From contig JAICWE010000026.1 in assembly GCA_025934955.1 (NCBI GenBank), forward strand, positions 1-41,513: a stretch of DNA of 41,513 nucleotides. Reading direction: 5' to 3'. A program made the translations under genes and the position numbers. Shown here piece by piece: positions 15,836 through 23,954 of this stretch. Every line of letters begins with the position of its first letter. Position 1 is the first letter of the stretch. The notes under the pieces were generated by a model. It was not told the origin of the DNA. It did not search any database and saw only the letters and a program-made list of their open reading frames with translations. The DNA is from Gemmatimonadales bacterium. Its GTDB lineage: Bacteria > Gemmatimonadota > Gemmatimonadetes > Gemmatimonadales > GWC2-71-9.

Positions 15836-16939
15836 ATGGTCGTGACGACACGTGTGAGACTGGACCGGATCGCGTCGAGCACCCGCAACGCACAGCTCAC
15901 GCCCGAGGTGATCGTGGGCGACGGCATCGTGGCGGCGGAGGGCTATGTGCTCGCGGTGCGCATCCTCGAGGACAAGTCCACCTACAACACCATCGAGGAC
16001 CTCTCCGGCCGCATGGTCCCGCTCCGTGCCGGCGACGTGCTGGCCGGCACGCTCGGCACCCGCCGCGCGCTGCGCGGCTACGCCGGGGTCGTGCCTGCGC
16101 ACATCGCGGCGGGTGACACGCTCGAGGTGCTCAACCTCGGCGGCATCCTCGGTCGCTGCACCTCGGTGAACCCGGACAACGGGGCGCCCTTCCGGGCCGA
16201 AGTGCTCGGCGCCATCCTGGCATTTCCCGAGCTGGGCGACCGCGTCGGCCGGCCGGCACATATCCGCGACCGCGCCGTGCCTCCCGCTGACCGGCTGGAG
16301 AGCGGCGTGCCGGTGGTCTACGTCGCCGGTACCTGCATGAATGCCGGCAAGACGGTCGCCGCCACCGAGCTGGTGCGCGGCCTCGCGCGCGGCGGGCTCC
16401 GCGTCGCCGCGGCCAAGCTCACCGGCGTCTCGCTGATGCGCGACGCGCTCTCGATGGTGGACGCCGGCGCGGTCGCCGCGCTCACCTTCAACGACATCGG
16501 CATCGCCAGCACCCACGCCGGCGTCACCGTCACCTCGGCGAAGGGGATCTTCAACCGTCTCGCCCAGGCCAAGCCGGACGTCATCGTCGCCGAGCTGGGC
16601 GACGGCATCCTCGGTGAATACGGCGTGCAGGACATCCTGCGCGACCGCGAGCTGGCCGGCATCGGCGCCGCCTTCGTCATGGCCGCGCCGGATCCGGTGG
16701 CCTGCTGGGGCGCGGCGGAGCTGATGCGGCGGGAGTACGGACTCGCCATCACCGCGATCACCGGCCCCGCGACCGACAACGAGGTCGGCCTCGTCTACAT
16801 CAGCGCGTCGCTCGGCCTCGCCGCCCACAACGCGCGGCGCGACGCGGCCGGCCTGGTCGGCGCAGTGCGCGCGGCGCTCGACGGGCGGCGCCGCGAGGAG
16901 CGACTCGACGAACGGATCGAGGAGCGGGTTCCGGCATGA
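15836..16939 (+). CDS. DUF1611/BioD-like P-loop protein of the arginine cluster; candidate N-acyl-glutamate-forming enzyme
   Basis: 367 residues; AGGAG at 15823-15827 precedes the ATG. The first 150 residues are beta-rich ('VIVGDGIVAAEGYVLAVRIL', 'RMVPLRAGDVLAGTLGTRRAL'). The rest is a P-loop domain: Walker A 'GTCMNAGKT' at 165-173, then 'GLRVAAAKLTGVSL' as in dethiobiotin synthetase, and a Walker B-like 'VIVAELGDGI' at 249-258. It resembles DUF1611 proteins, of which DgcN has been reported to N-acetylate D-glutamate (from memory). It lies between argG and argC, overlapping argC by 4 bases. The cluster has no ArgA, ArgJ or GNAT-type acyltransferase, so it may supply N-acyl-glutamate. This function is inference; an ATP-dependent ligase or a regulator is also possible. 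Confidence 0.75.
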   Translation: MVVTTRVRLDRIASSTRNAQLTPEVIVGDGIVAAEGYVLAVRILEDKSTYNTIEDLSGRMVPLRAGDVLAGTLGTRRALRGYAGVVPAHIAAGDTLEVLNLGGILGRCTSVNPDNGAPFRAEVLGAILAFPELGDRVGRPAHIRDRAVPPADRLESGVPVVYVAGTCMNAGKTVAATELVRGLARGGLRVAAAKLTGVSLMRDALSMVDAGAVAALTFNDIGIASTHAGVTVTSAKGIFNRLAQAKPDVIVAELGDGILGEYGVQDILRDRELAGIGAAFVMAAPDPVACWGAAELMRREYGLAITAITGPATDNEVGLVYISASLGLAAHNARRDAAGLVGAVRAALDGRRREERLDERIEERVPA

Positions 16940-17964
16940 AGGCGGTCGTGATCGGCGCGGCGGGCTATGCCGGCGGCGAGCTGCTGCGGCTCCTGCTTCA
17001 GCATCCCGACATCGAGCGCGTCGAGGCCACCAGCCGGAGCCAGGCAGGCAAGCCGTTAGGCGACGTGCATCCCGCCGTCGCCGAGCTGACCGATGCCCGC
17101 TTCTCCGCCACGGCCCCGGCCGACGCCGCCCGCGGTGCCGACGTCGTCTTCCTGGCACTGGAGCACGGCGAGTCGAGCAAGGTCGCGGGTGACATCCTCG
17201 CGCAGGGTCCGGCGCTCGTCGTGGACCTCGCCGCCGACTGCCGCGTCATAGACCAGGCGCTGCATGCGCGCTTCTACGGCCCCCATCCCGCGCCCGACGT
17301 CGCGGCGCAGTTCGTCTACGGCCTGGCCGACATCGAGGGCGAGCGGCTCCGGGGCGCCCGTGCGATCGCCGCACCCGGCTGCTTCGCGACGGCGGCGCAG
17401 CTCGCGCTCTATCCGCTCGCGCGGCTCGGGCTCGAGACCGCGCCGGCGCTCTTCGCCGTCACCGGCTCGAGCGGCGCCGGCGCCCAGCCGAAGCCGACGA
17501 CGCACCACCCGGCCCGCGCACACAATCTCTTCGCCTACTCGGTGCTCGGCCATCGCCATGAGGCGGAGATGCTGGGGATGTGGCGCCGCTGGTCGGGCGA
17601 CGAGCGGGCCGCGGCGCGGCTCATCACCCACTCCGGTCCGTTCGTGCGCGGCATTCACCTGACGCTGCACGCGCGGGTGCCGGCCGGGAGTGCGGCGCGG
17701 ATCAACGACTGCGTGCGCTCGGCGTATCACGGCCGGCCGTTCGTACGGGTGCTGGACCGGCCGCCCGAGCTCACCCACGTCGTCGGCACCAACTACGCTC
17801 ACCTGCACGCGGTGGGGTCGGATGAGGGCGACGAGATCGTGGTGCTCGCGGTGATCGACAACCTGGTGAAGGGCGCCGCCGGCCAGGCGCTCCAGGCAAT
17901 GAACCTGGCGCTCGGCCTGCCGGAGACGGCAGGGCTCCGCGGCGGGAGCGTCTTTCCATGCTGA
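16936..17964 (+). CDS. argC: N-acyl-gamma-glutamyl-phosphate reductase
   Basis: 342 residues. Reduces N-acyl-glutamyl phosphate to the semialdehyde with NADPH, the third step towards ornithine. The Rossmann motif 'GAAGYAGGELLRLL' is at residues 7-20, and the catalytic cysteine C149 lies in 'AAPGCFATA'. 'HNLFAYSVLGHRHEAEM' and 'VGTNYAHLHAVG' are conserved in ArgC. The ATG overlaps the previous stop (ATGA). The acyl group cannot be told from this enzyme; the carbamoyltransferase downstream suggests succinyl. Confidence 0.95.
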   Translation: MKAVVIGAAGYAGGELLRLLLQHPDIERVEATSRSQAGKPLGDVHPAVAELTDARFSATAPADAARGADVVFLALEHGESSKVAGDILAQGPALVVDLAADCRVIDQALHARFYGPHPAPDVAAQFVYGLADIEGERLRGARAIAAPGCFATAAQLALYPLARLGLETAPALFAVTGSSGAGAQPKPTTHHPARAHNLFAYSVLGHRHEAEMLGMWRRWSGDERAAARLITHSGPFVRGIHLTLHARVPAGSAARINDCVRSAYHGRPFVRVLDRPPELTHVVGTNYAHLHAVGSDEGDEIVVLAVIDNLVKGAAGQALQAMNLALGLPETAGLRGGSVFPC

Positions 17965-19100
17965 CGACATCCGCGCTGCTGCCGGTGTACGCCCAGTTTC
18001 CCATCCGCCCGGTGCGCGGTCGCGGCTCGTGGCTGATCGACGACGAGGGAGCTGAGTGGCTCGATGCCTACGGCGGTCACGCGGTCGCCAGCACCGGGCA
18101 CTCGCATCCCGACGTGGTGCGCGTCATCGCCGAGCAGGCGGAGCAGCTCCTCTTCTACTCGACCGTCGTGCCGCACCCCAATCGCGAGCGCCTGGCCGAG
18201 CGGCTGGCGGCGCTGGCGCCGGATCCGCTCGACCGCGTCTTCTTCGCCAACTCCGGCGCCGAGGCGAACGAGAACGCGCTGCACCTGGCCCGCAAGCGCA
18301 CCGGGCGTCAGACGATCGTTTCGGTCGCCGGCGGCTGGCACGGCCGCACGGTCGCGACGCTCGCCGTGACCGACGGCGCCAGGTACGAGGCCGGCGCGGT
18401 GCGCGCCGGCATGCCGCTCTCGCGCAAAGTCCCGTTCGACGATGTTGACGCGCTCGCCGTCGCCGTGGACGACACGGTTGCCGGCGTGATCGTCGAGCCG
18501 GTGCAGGGCATGACCGGCGCGCGCGACTGCGCCCCTGCGTTTCTCCGGGCCGCGCGTGAGATCTGCACCGAGCGCGGCGCCGCCCTGCTGTTCGACGAGG
18601 TGCAGTGCGGCGTCGGCCGAACCGGCGCGTTCACCGCTGCCGAGCTGTACGGCGTCGCACCCGACGCGTTGACGCTGGCCAAGGGGCTCGGCTCCGGGCT
18701 TCCGATCTCGGCGACGATCGTCGGACCCTTCCTGAGCGAGGGGTTGGCCTCCGGCGACCTCGGCAGCACGTTCGGAGGCGGTCCCGTACCATGCGCCGCG
18801 GCGCTCGCGACGCTCGACGTGATCGAGCGCGACGGGCTCATGGCCAACGCGGCGCGCGTCGGCGAGCACCTGGCCCGTGGCGCCCGCGCGCTCGGCGTCC
18901 GGCAGGTGCAGGGCCGGGGACTGCTGCTCGGCTTGCGGTTCGACCGGCCGGCGGCGGAGGTGCAGCGCGCGCTCTTCGCCCGGCGGATCCTCACCGGCAC
19001 GTCGAGCGACCCGGCGGTGCTGCGGCTGCTGCCGCCGCTCTCGTTCTCTCTGCCCGAGGCCGACCTGCTCCTGGCCGGCCTGAAGGAGGTGCTCGCGTGA
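17958..19100 (+). CDS. argD: N-acyl-ornithine aminotransferase (class III, PLP)
   Basis: 380 residues. Converts N-acyl-glutamate semialdehyde to N-acyl-ornithine with glutamate as amino donor. Class III features: 'FFANSGAEANENALHLAR' (phosphate binding), D213 in 'LFDEVQCGVGRTG', and K242 in 'LTLAKGLGSGLPI', which binds PLP. The start overlaps the argC end by 7 bases and the stop overlaps the next GTG. In this cluster the product goes directly to carbamoylation without deacylation. Confidence 0.94.
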   Translation: MLTTSALLPVYAQFPIRPVRGRGSWLIDDEGAEWLDAYGGHAVASTGHSHPDVVRVIAEQAEQLLFYSTVVPHPNRERLAERLAALAPDPLDRVFFANSGAEANENALHLARKRTGRQTIVSVAGGWHGRTVATLAVTDGARYEAGAVRAGMPLSRKVPFDDVDALAVAVDDTVAGVIVEPVQGMTGARDCAPAFLRAAREICTERGAALLFDEVQCGVGRTGAFTAAELYGVAPDALTLAKGLGSGLPISATIVGPFLSEGLASGDLGSTFGGGPVPCAAALATLDVIERDGLMANAARVGEHLARGARALGVRQVQGRGLLLGLRFDRPAAEVQRALFARRILTGTSSDPAVLRLLPPLSFSLPEADLLLAGLKEVLA

Positions 19101-20119
19101 CCACCGACGTAGCGACCAAGCGCGACTTCCTCGCGATGGAGGAGTGGGGCGACGATGGCATCGCCGCGCTGCTCGAGCTCGCGGCGCGGGTGAAGCGCGG
19201 CGAGATCAGCGGCGGGCTCGAGAAGAAGGTGATGGCGCTCGTCTTCATGGACCCGAGTCTCCGGACCCGGAGCAGCTTCGAGACGGCGCTCTTCCTCCAC
19301 GGCGGACACGCGGTGGTGCTGGAGCCGGGGCGCGGCAGCTGGTCGCTCGAAACCGAGCCGGGCGCGGTGATGGACGGCGACAAGGTCGAGCACATCGTGG
19401 ACGCCGCGCGCGTGCTCGGCCGCTACGCCGACGCGGTCGGCGTCCGCGCCTTTCCGCGCGGCGACGACTGGAGCGTCGCACGCCAGGACCGCGTCATCCG
19501 CGACTTCGCGAAGTACTGCGAGAAGCCGGTGGTGAATCTCGAGTCCGCGCGGCGGCATCCGTGTCAGGGCCTGGCCGACGCGCTCACTCTCCAGGAGCAC
19601 CTCGGCGATCCGCGGGGCAAGCGCTTCGTGCTCACCTGGGCGTGGCATCCGAAGGCGCTGCCGACGGCGGTGCCCGCGAGCGCCGGCATCGCCGCCGCGA
19701 TGCTCGGCATGGACATCGTCATCGCGCGGCCCGACGGCTACGAGCTGGATCCCGAGGACACCGCGCTCATCCGCAGCATCGCGCGGCGGAACGGCAGCAT
19801 GGTGACGATCGCCAACGATCCCGACGACTCGCTGGTCGGCGCCGACGCGGTGTACGTCAAGTCGTGGGGCTCGGTGAAGCTGTTCGGACGGCCGGAAGAA
19901 GAGGCGGCCGAGCGGGCCGGGCTCCGCGACTGGCGGATGACGCAGCCGCGGCTTCGCAACACCCGCGGCGGGCGCGGCATCGTTCTGCACTGCCTGCCGG
20001 TGCGCCGCAACGTGGAGATCGACGACGCGGTGCTCGACGGCCCCAACTCGGTGGTGGTGGACGAAGCGGAGAACCGGCTGCACGTGCAACGCGCCCTCAT
20101 GCTGGAGCTGCTCAAGTGA
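19097..20119 (+). CDS. argF': N-acyl-ornithine carbamoyltransferase, predicted N-succinyl-ornithine type
   Basis: 340 residues from a GTG overlapping argD, with GGAGG at 19085-19089. Transfers carbamoyl from carbamoyl phosphate to N-acyl-ornithine, giving N-acyl-citrulline. The carbamoyl-phosphate loop 'DPSLRTRSSF' is at 52-61. 'RRHPCQGLADALTLQEH', 'TWAWHPKALPTAV', 'HCLPVRRNVEI' and 'DEAENRLHVQRALM' all match the Xanthomonas acetyl-ornithine and Bacteroides succinyl-ornithine enzymes rather than OTCase, which has HCLP-GEE. In 'VMDGDKVEHI' the residue aligned with Glu92 of the Xanthomonas enzyme is V97. Replacement of that Glu by Pro, Ser or Val is known to switch preference to succinyl-ornithine, so that substrate is predicted here. 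The alignment is by eye, from a remembered sequence. Confidence 0.9.
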   Translation: MTTDVATKRDFLAMEEWGDDGIAALLELAARVKRGEISGGLEKKVMALVFMDPSLRTRSSFETALFLHGGHAVVLEPGRGSWSLETEPGAVMDGDKVEHIVDAARVLGRYADAVGVRAFPRGDDWSVARQDRVIRDFAKYCEKPVVNLESARRHPCQGLADALTLQEHLGDPRGKRFVLTWAWHPKALPTAVPASAGIAAAMLGMDIVIARPDGYELDPEDTALIRSIARRNGSMVTIANDPDDSLVGADAVYVKSWGSVKLFGRPEEEAAERAGLRDWRMTQPRLRNTRGGRGIVLHCLPVRRNVEIDDAVLDGPNSVVVDEAENRLHVQRALMLELLK

Positions 20120-21051
20120 CGATCGACACGTCGAAGGGAATCGCCGGACTCAAGGGCGCGCTGCGCTACGTGCGCGCCTATCGCGACCAGGTCTTCGTCG
20201 TGAAGCTCGGCGGCGAGGTGCTGAGCGAACCGGCGGTGCTCGACCAGGTGTCGGGACAGATCTCGCTGCTCTCGTCACTCGGCATCCGGCTGGTCGTCGT
20301 CCATGGTGGCGGACCGCAGGCCACGGCGCTGAGCCGCCGTCTCGGCGACGAGCCCGTGATGGTGGCCGGCCGCCGTCTCACCGACGAGCGCCAGCTCGAG
20401 GTCGCGAAGATGGTGTACGCCGGGCAGCTCAACACCGATCTCCTCGCGGCGCTCCGCGAACATCGGGTGCAGGGCGTCGGCCTGAGCGGCGTGGACGCCG
20501 ACCTGCTCACCGCCCACCGCCGGCCGCCGGTGACCGTGGTGGACGACGCCGGACAGAGCCGCACGGTGGACTACGGCCACGTGGGCGACATCGATCGGGT
20601 GGATCCGCACGTGCTGGTCACGCTGATGCAGGCCCGGTTCGTTCCGGTCGTCGCCAGTCTCGCGGGCGACGACGACGGCAACGTCTACAACGTGAACGCC
20701 GACACCGTCGCCGAGTCCCTCGCGGTGGCGCTCCGGGCGCAGAAGCTGATCTTCCTCACCAGCGTCGCCGGCGTCCTGCGGGATCGCAGCGACCCTTCGA
20801 CTCTCGTCACCTTCGCCGATCCGGACGACCTCGCCGGGCTGATGGCGAGTGGCGCGCTGGCCGGCGGCATGCGCCCCAAGGTGGAGGCGTGCATCCGCGC
20901 GGCGACCGGCGGCGTCGAGCGCACCCACATCATCGACGGCCGCGCGCCGGACGCTCTGCTGCTCGAGGTGTTCACCGGGGCCGGCTGCGGCACCATGATC
21001 GTCGGCCGGAAGGAGAAGGCGACCTATCTCGGCGTCGACCTGGCCGGCTGA
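20116..21051 (+). CDS. argB: N-acyl-glutamate kinase
   Basis: 311 residues from a GTG overlapping the previous stop. Phosphorylates N-acyl-glutamate, the second step of the pathway. Amino-acid kinase fold motifs are visible: 'VVKLGGEVLSE' near residue 30, the substrate loop 'VVVHGGGPQATAL', 'NVNADTVAESLAVAL' and 'LTSVAGVLRD', then 'GGMRPKVEACIRAA'. An N-terminal helix before the first strand ('SKGIAGLKGALRYVRAYRDQ') resembles that of arginine-inhibited NAGKs, so arginine feedback is possible but not proven. The argE frame begins within or just after its end. Confidence 0.94.
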   Translation: MTIDTSKGIAGLKGALRYVRAYRDQVFVVKLGGEVLSEPAVLDQVSGQISLLSSLGIRLVVVHGGGPQATALSRRLGDEPVMVAGRRLTDERQLEVAKMVYAGQLNTDLLAALREHRVQGVGLSGVDADLLTAHRRPPVTVVDDAGQSRTVDYGHVGDIDRVDPHVLVTLMQARFVPVVASLAGDDDGNVYNVNADTVAESLAVALRAQKLIFLTSVAGVLRDRSDPSTLVTFADPDDLAGLMASGALAGGMRPKVEACIRAATGGVERTHIIDGRAPDALLLEVFTGAGCGTMIVGRKEKATYLGVDLAG

Positions 21052-21061
21052 GGTCGCGCTG

Positions 21062-22102
21062 CTGCGCGATCTCGTCGCCGCCCCTTCGGTGAGCGGCAGC
21101 GAAGCCGCCGTGGCCGATCTGGTCGAGCGCACCGTGCGCGGCTGGGGGCTCGACGTCGTGTCGGACGCGGCCGGCGTGCGGGTCACGCTCGACAGTGGCC
21201 TCCCGGGGCCGACGCTCGCATTCGTGTCGCACCTGGACGTCGTTCCGCCGGGAGACGGCTGGACCCGCGATCCGTGGGCGCCGACGATCAATGGCGACCG
21301 GCTCTACGGCCGCGGCTCGGGCGACGCGAAGGCGTCGTGCGCCGCGATGCTCTTCGCCGCGCACGATCTGGCCCGGGCCGGCGGCCCGCCGACCGGGCGG
21401 CTCGTCGTGCTGCTCGGCTTCGAGGAAGAGACCAGGCGCACCACGATGCCGGACGCCGTCGCCGCCGCCGCGCCCATCGACGCGGCCATCATCGGCGAGC
21501 CGACCGGCCTCGATCTCGCCGTCGCGCAGCGGGGGCTGATGATGGTGGATCTCGTCGCCCGGGGAGACCAGCGCCACGCCGGCTACGCCGCCGGTGAGAC
21601 GTTCACCAACGCCGCCCTGCGCCTCGCCGAAGATCTCGTGCGGCTTCCGTCGCTGCTCCGGGACCGCGTGCACCCGGTGCTCGGCGTCACCAGCGCGACG
21701 CCGACGATGCTCGACGCCGGCATCAGCCGCAACGTCACACCGCCGGTCGCGCGCGCGGTGCTCGACGTGCGGAGCACGCCCGCCTGGAGCCACGCGGAGA
21801 TCGCCGACGCGCTCCGCGCGTCGCTCGCGAGCGAGGTGGTCGTCACGTCGGAGCGACTGGTGCCATGCGAGACGCCGGCGGGCTCGCGCCTGCTCGACGT
21901 CATGTCGCGCGCCCGCCCGTCGGCACGGCACTACGGCAGCCCCACCTGCTCCGACTGGGTCTTCCTGCGCGACCGCGATGCGGTGAAGTGCGGTCCCGGC
22001 ACCAGTCGCCGCTCACACACCGCGGATGAGTACGTGGATCTGCCCGAAGTCGTCGAGGCGCGCGGCTTCTACGAGATGGTCGCCGCGGAGTACCTCGCAT
22101 GA
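21062..22102 (+). CDS. argE: M20-family N-acyl-citrulline deacylase (ArgE/DapE type)
   Basis: Removes the N-acyl group, here probably from N-acyl-citrulline because argH follows directly. M20 zinc ligands and base are visible: 'SHLDVVPPGDGW', 'GRGSGDAKAS', 'GFEEET', 'IIGEPTGLDLAVAQRG' and a C-terminal His in 'GTSRRSHTADEYV'. The start is unusual. The first standard codon, GTG 21089, falls inside the conserved 'APSVSG' motif, and family similarity continues upstream as 'VALLRDLVAAPSVSG'. That stretch offers only CTG (21059, 21062) or rarer codons. CTG 21062 is chosen because GAGGT at 21050-21054 stands 7 bases before it. With this start the protein has 346 residues; with GTG 21089 it has 337. 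Confidence 0.85.
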   Translation: MRDLVAAPSVSGSEAAVADLVERTVRGWGLDVVSDAAGVRVTLDSGLPGPTLAFVSHLDVVPPGDGWTRDPWAPTINGDRLYGRGSGDAKASCAAMLFAAHDLARAGGPPTGRLVVLLGFEEETRRTTMPDAVAAAAPIDAAIIGEPTGLDLAVAQRGLMMVDLVARGDQRHAGYAAGETFTNAALRLAEDLVRLPSLLRDRVHPVLGVTSATPTMLDAGISRNVTPPVARAVLDVRSTPAWSHAEIADALRASLASEVVVTSERLVPCETPAGSRLLDVMSRARPSARHYGSPTCSDWVFLRDRDAVKCGPGTSRRSHTADEYVDLPEVVEARGFYEMVAAEYLA

Positions 22103-23496
22103 GCCCGCGCAGGCGGAACCGGGCCGGCGGGGCGAGCACGCTGTGGACGCCGGTGGCGGGGCTCGATCCGGCGATGCTGGAGTACACTGTCGGCGATGAT
22201 CGGCTGTGGGATGCGCGGCTGCTTCGGTGGGACGTACTCGGCAGTCTCGGCCACGCCGAGGCGCTGCGCGCGTCGGGCCTCCTCGGCGCGAGCGAGTACG
22301 CGGCGCTCCGGGGCGGGCTGCGCGCGGCGCTGCGCGCGGTGGACAGCGGTGAGCTCGCGATCGGCCCGGAGCACGAAGACGCGCACAGCGCGGTCGAGCT
22401 CTGGCTCACCGCCCGCCGCCGCGACGCGGGCGAGCGACTGCACACCGCGCGCTCCCGCAACGATCAGGTCGCCTGCGATCTCCGGCTGTACCTCAAGGAC
22501 CGGTTGCTCGACGTGCAGCTCCTCGCCGGGCTCATGATCGACTCACTGCTCGACTTTGCGGCCGCGCACCGCAACGCGCTCTGGCCGGGTTATACCCACC
22601 AGCGCCGCGCCATGCCGTCGTCGGCCGGCGCGTGGGCGGCCGGCCTCGCCGAAGGCCTGCTCGACACCGCCGAGTCGCTGCCGGCGATCTGGGCGCGGCT
22701 GGACCGGTCGCCGCTCGGAAGCGCGGCGGGTTACGGCGTGCCGCTGCCGTATCGGCGCGAGGCCGCCGCCCGTGCGCTCGGCTTCGGCGGCATGGATCAC
22801 GTCGTCACATCGGTGCAGAACGGCCGTGGCAAGCTCGAGGCGGCGGTGCTGTTCTGGTGCAGCCAGCTCGGTCACGATCTCTCGCGACTCTCGGCGGATG
22901 TGATTCTGTTTTCGGCGGAGGAGTTCGGCTGGCTGGTGCTGCCGGCGGCATTCGCGACCGGCTCGAGCATCATGCCGCACAAGCGGAATCCCGATCTCTT
23001 CGAGCTGACCCGCGCGCGCGCGGCCGCGGTCGAAGGCGATCTCGCGACGGTGCTGGCACTCAAGGCGAAGCTCGCGAGTGGCTATCACCGCGACTTCCAG
23101 CTCCTGAAGGAGCCGCTGATCCGCGGCGTGGACCGGACCGCCGCGATGCTCGACGTGCTCTGGCCGATTCTTCCCCGCATCGCGGTGGACCGCGCGCGCG
23201 GCCGCGCGGCGCTCACCGGTGGCGCACTCGCGACCGACGAGGTGATGCGGCGGGTGGAGCGAGGCGAGCCGTTCCGCGCGGCCTATCGCGCCGTCGCGGG
23301 CGAGCTCAAGTCGGGCGCGACGTTTCCCCCGCCGGCGGGCGCTGATCTGATCGCGCGGCGGAGCTCCGCCGGCGGAGTGGGCAATCTCGGTCTTCCGGCG
23401 CTGCGGAGGCGGGCTCGCGCGGTGTCGCGCTGGGAGCGGCGGGAGCGCGCGCGCTTCGAGCGCGCGATGACGCGGCTGGCGGGACGGCGGCGGTGA
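22099..23496 (+). CDS. argH: Argininosuccinate lyase
   Basis: 465 residues. Splits argininosuccinate into arginine and fumarate, the last step. Fumarase/aspartase superfamily motifs: 'HTARSRNDQVACDLRLYLKDR', 'WPGYTHQRRAMPSS' (catalytic His region), and the signature 'GSSIMPHKRNPDLFELTRARA' with the catalytic serine loop. The ATG overlaps the argE stop (ATGA), and the stop overlaps the argR GTG. The C-terminal 30 residues are Arg rich and less conserved. Confidence 0.95.
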   Translation: MSPRRRNRAGGASTLWTPVAGLDPAMLEYTVGDDRLWDARLLRWDVLGSLGHAEALRASGLLGASEYAALRGGLRAALRAVDSGELAIGPEHEDAHSAVELWLTARRRDAGERLHTARSRNDQVACDLRLYLKDRLLDVQLLAGLMIDSLLDFAAAHRNALWPGYTHQRRAMPSSAGAWAAGLAEGLLDTAESLPAIWARLDRSPLGSAAGYGVPLPYRREAAARALGFGGMDHVVTSVQNGRGKLEAAVLFWCSQLGHDLSRLSADVILFSAEEFGWLVLPAAFATGSSIMPHKRNPDLFELTRARAAAVEGDLATVLALKAKLASGYHRDFQLLKEPLIRGVDRTAAMLDVLWPILPRIAVDRARGRAALTGGALATDEVMRRVERGEPFRAAYRAVAGELKSGATFPPPAGADLIARRSSAGGVGNLGLPALRRRARAVSRWERRERARFERAMTRLAGRRR

Positions 23497-23939
23497 CCGC
23501 CGATCGCCGGAAGCGGCATCTCAAGATTCTGGAGCTGGTCTCCACCCGCGCCGTGCACACGCAGGAGGAGCTGGCCGAGGCGCTGGCGGCGGAAGGGTGG
23601 GACGTGACGCAGTCGTCGGTGAGCCGCGACATCGCGGCGCTGCGGCTGGCGAAGGTGGACGGCGCCTATCGCCGGCCGACGTCGCGCGCGGCGGCCGATC
23701 CCAACAGCGAGCGCATCGCCGAGAGTCTCATCGGTCTCGAGCCGGCGGGGGAAGCGCTGCTGGTGCTGCACACGCCGCCGGGGGAGGCAAACCGGGTCGG
23801 CGCCGCGCTCGATCGACTTGCCTGGGCCGACGTGCTGGGCACCATCGCCGGCGACGACACGATCTTCATCGCGGTGAAGGACCACGGCGCGCAGCGGCGC
23901 GTGCTGCGGGAGCTCAGGCGGCTGGCGCCGAGCGCCTAG
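23493..23939 (+). CDS. argR: Arginine repressor ArgR
   Basis: 148 residues from a GTG. The N-terminal winged helix contains 'THTQEELAEALAAEGW'-like and 'VTQSSVSRDIAALRLAK', the ArgR recognition helix. The C-terminal oligomerisation and arginine-binding domain has 'LDRLAWADVLGTIAGDDTIFIAVKD', with the GTIAGDDT loop that contacts arginine. As last gene of the cluster it likely controls the argG promoter at 14529-14569 in response to arginine. The next gene converges after 15 bases. Confidence 0.93.
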   Translation: MTADRRKRHLKILELVSTRAVHTQEELAEALAAEGWDVTQSSVSRDIAALRLAKVDGAYRRPTSRAAADPNSERIAESLIGLEPAGEALLVLHTPPGEANRVGAALDRLAWADVLGTIAGDDTIFIAVKDHGAQRRVLRELRRLAPSA

Positions 23940-23954
23940 CGCGCCGGCCGACGC

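Noticed and set aside
14555-17158. Long minus-strand frame opposite argG and the P-loop gene
   Set aside because: Antisense shadow; no recognisable motif, and real genes lie on the plus strand.
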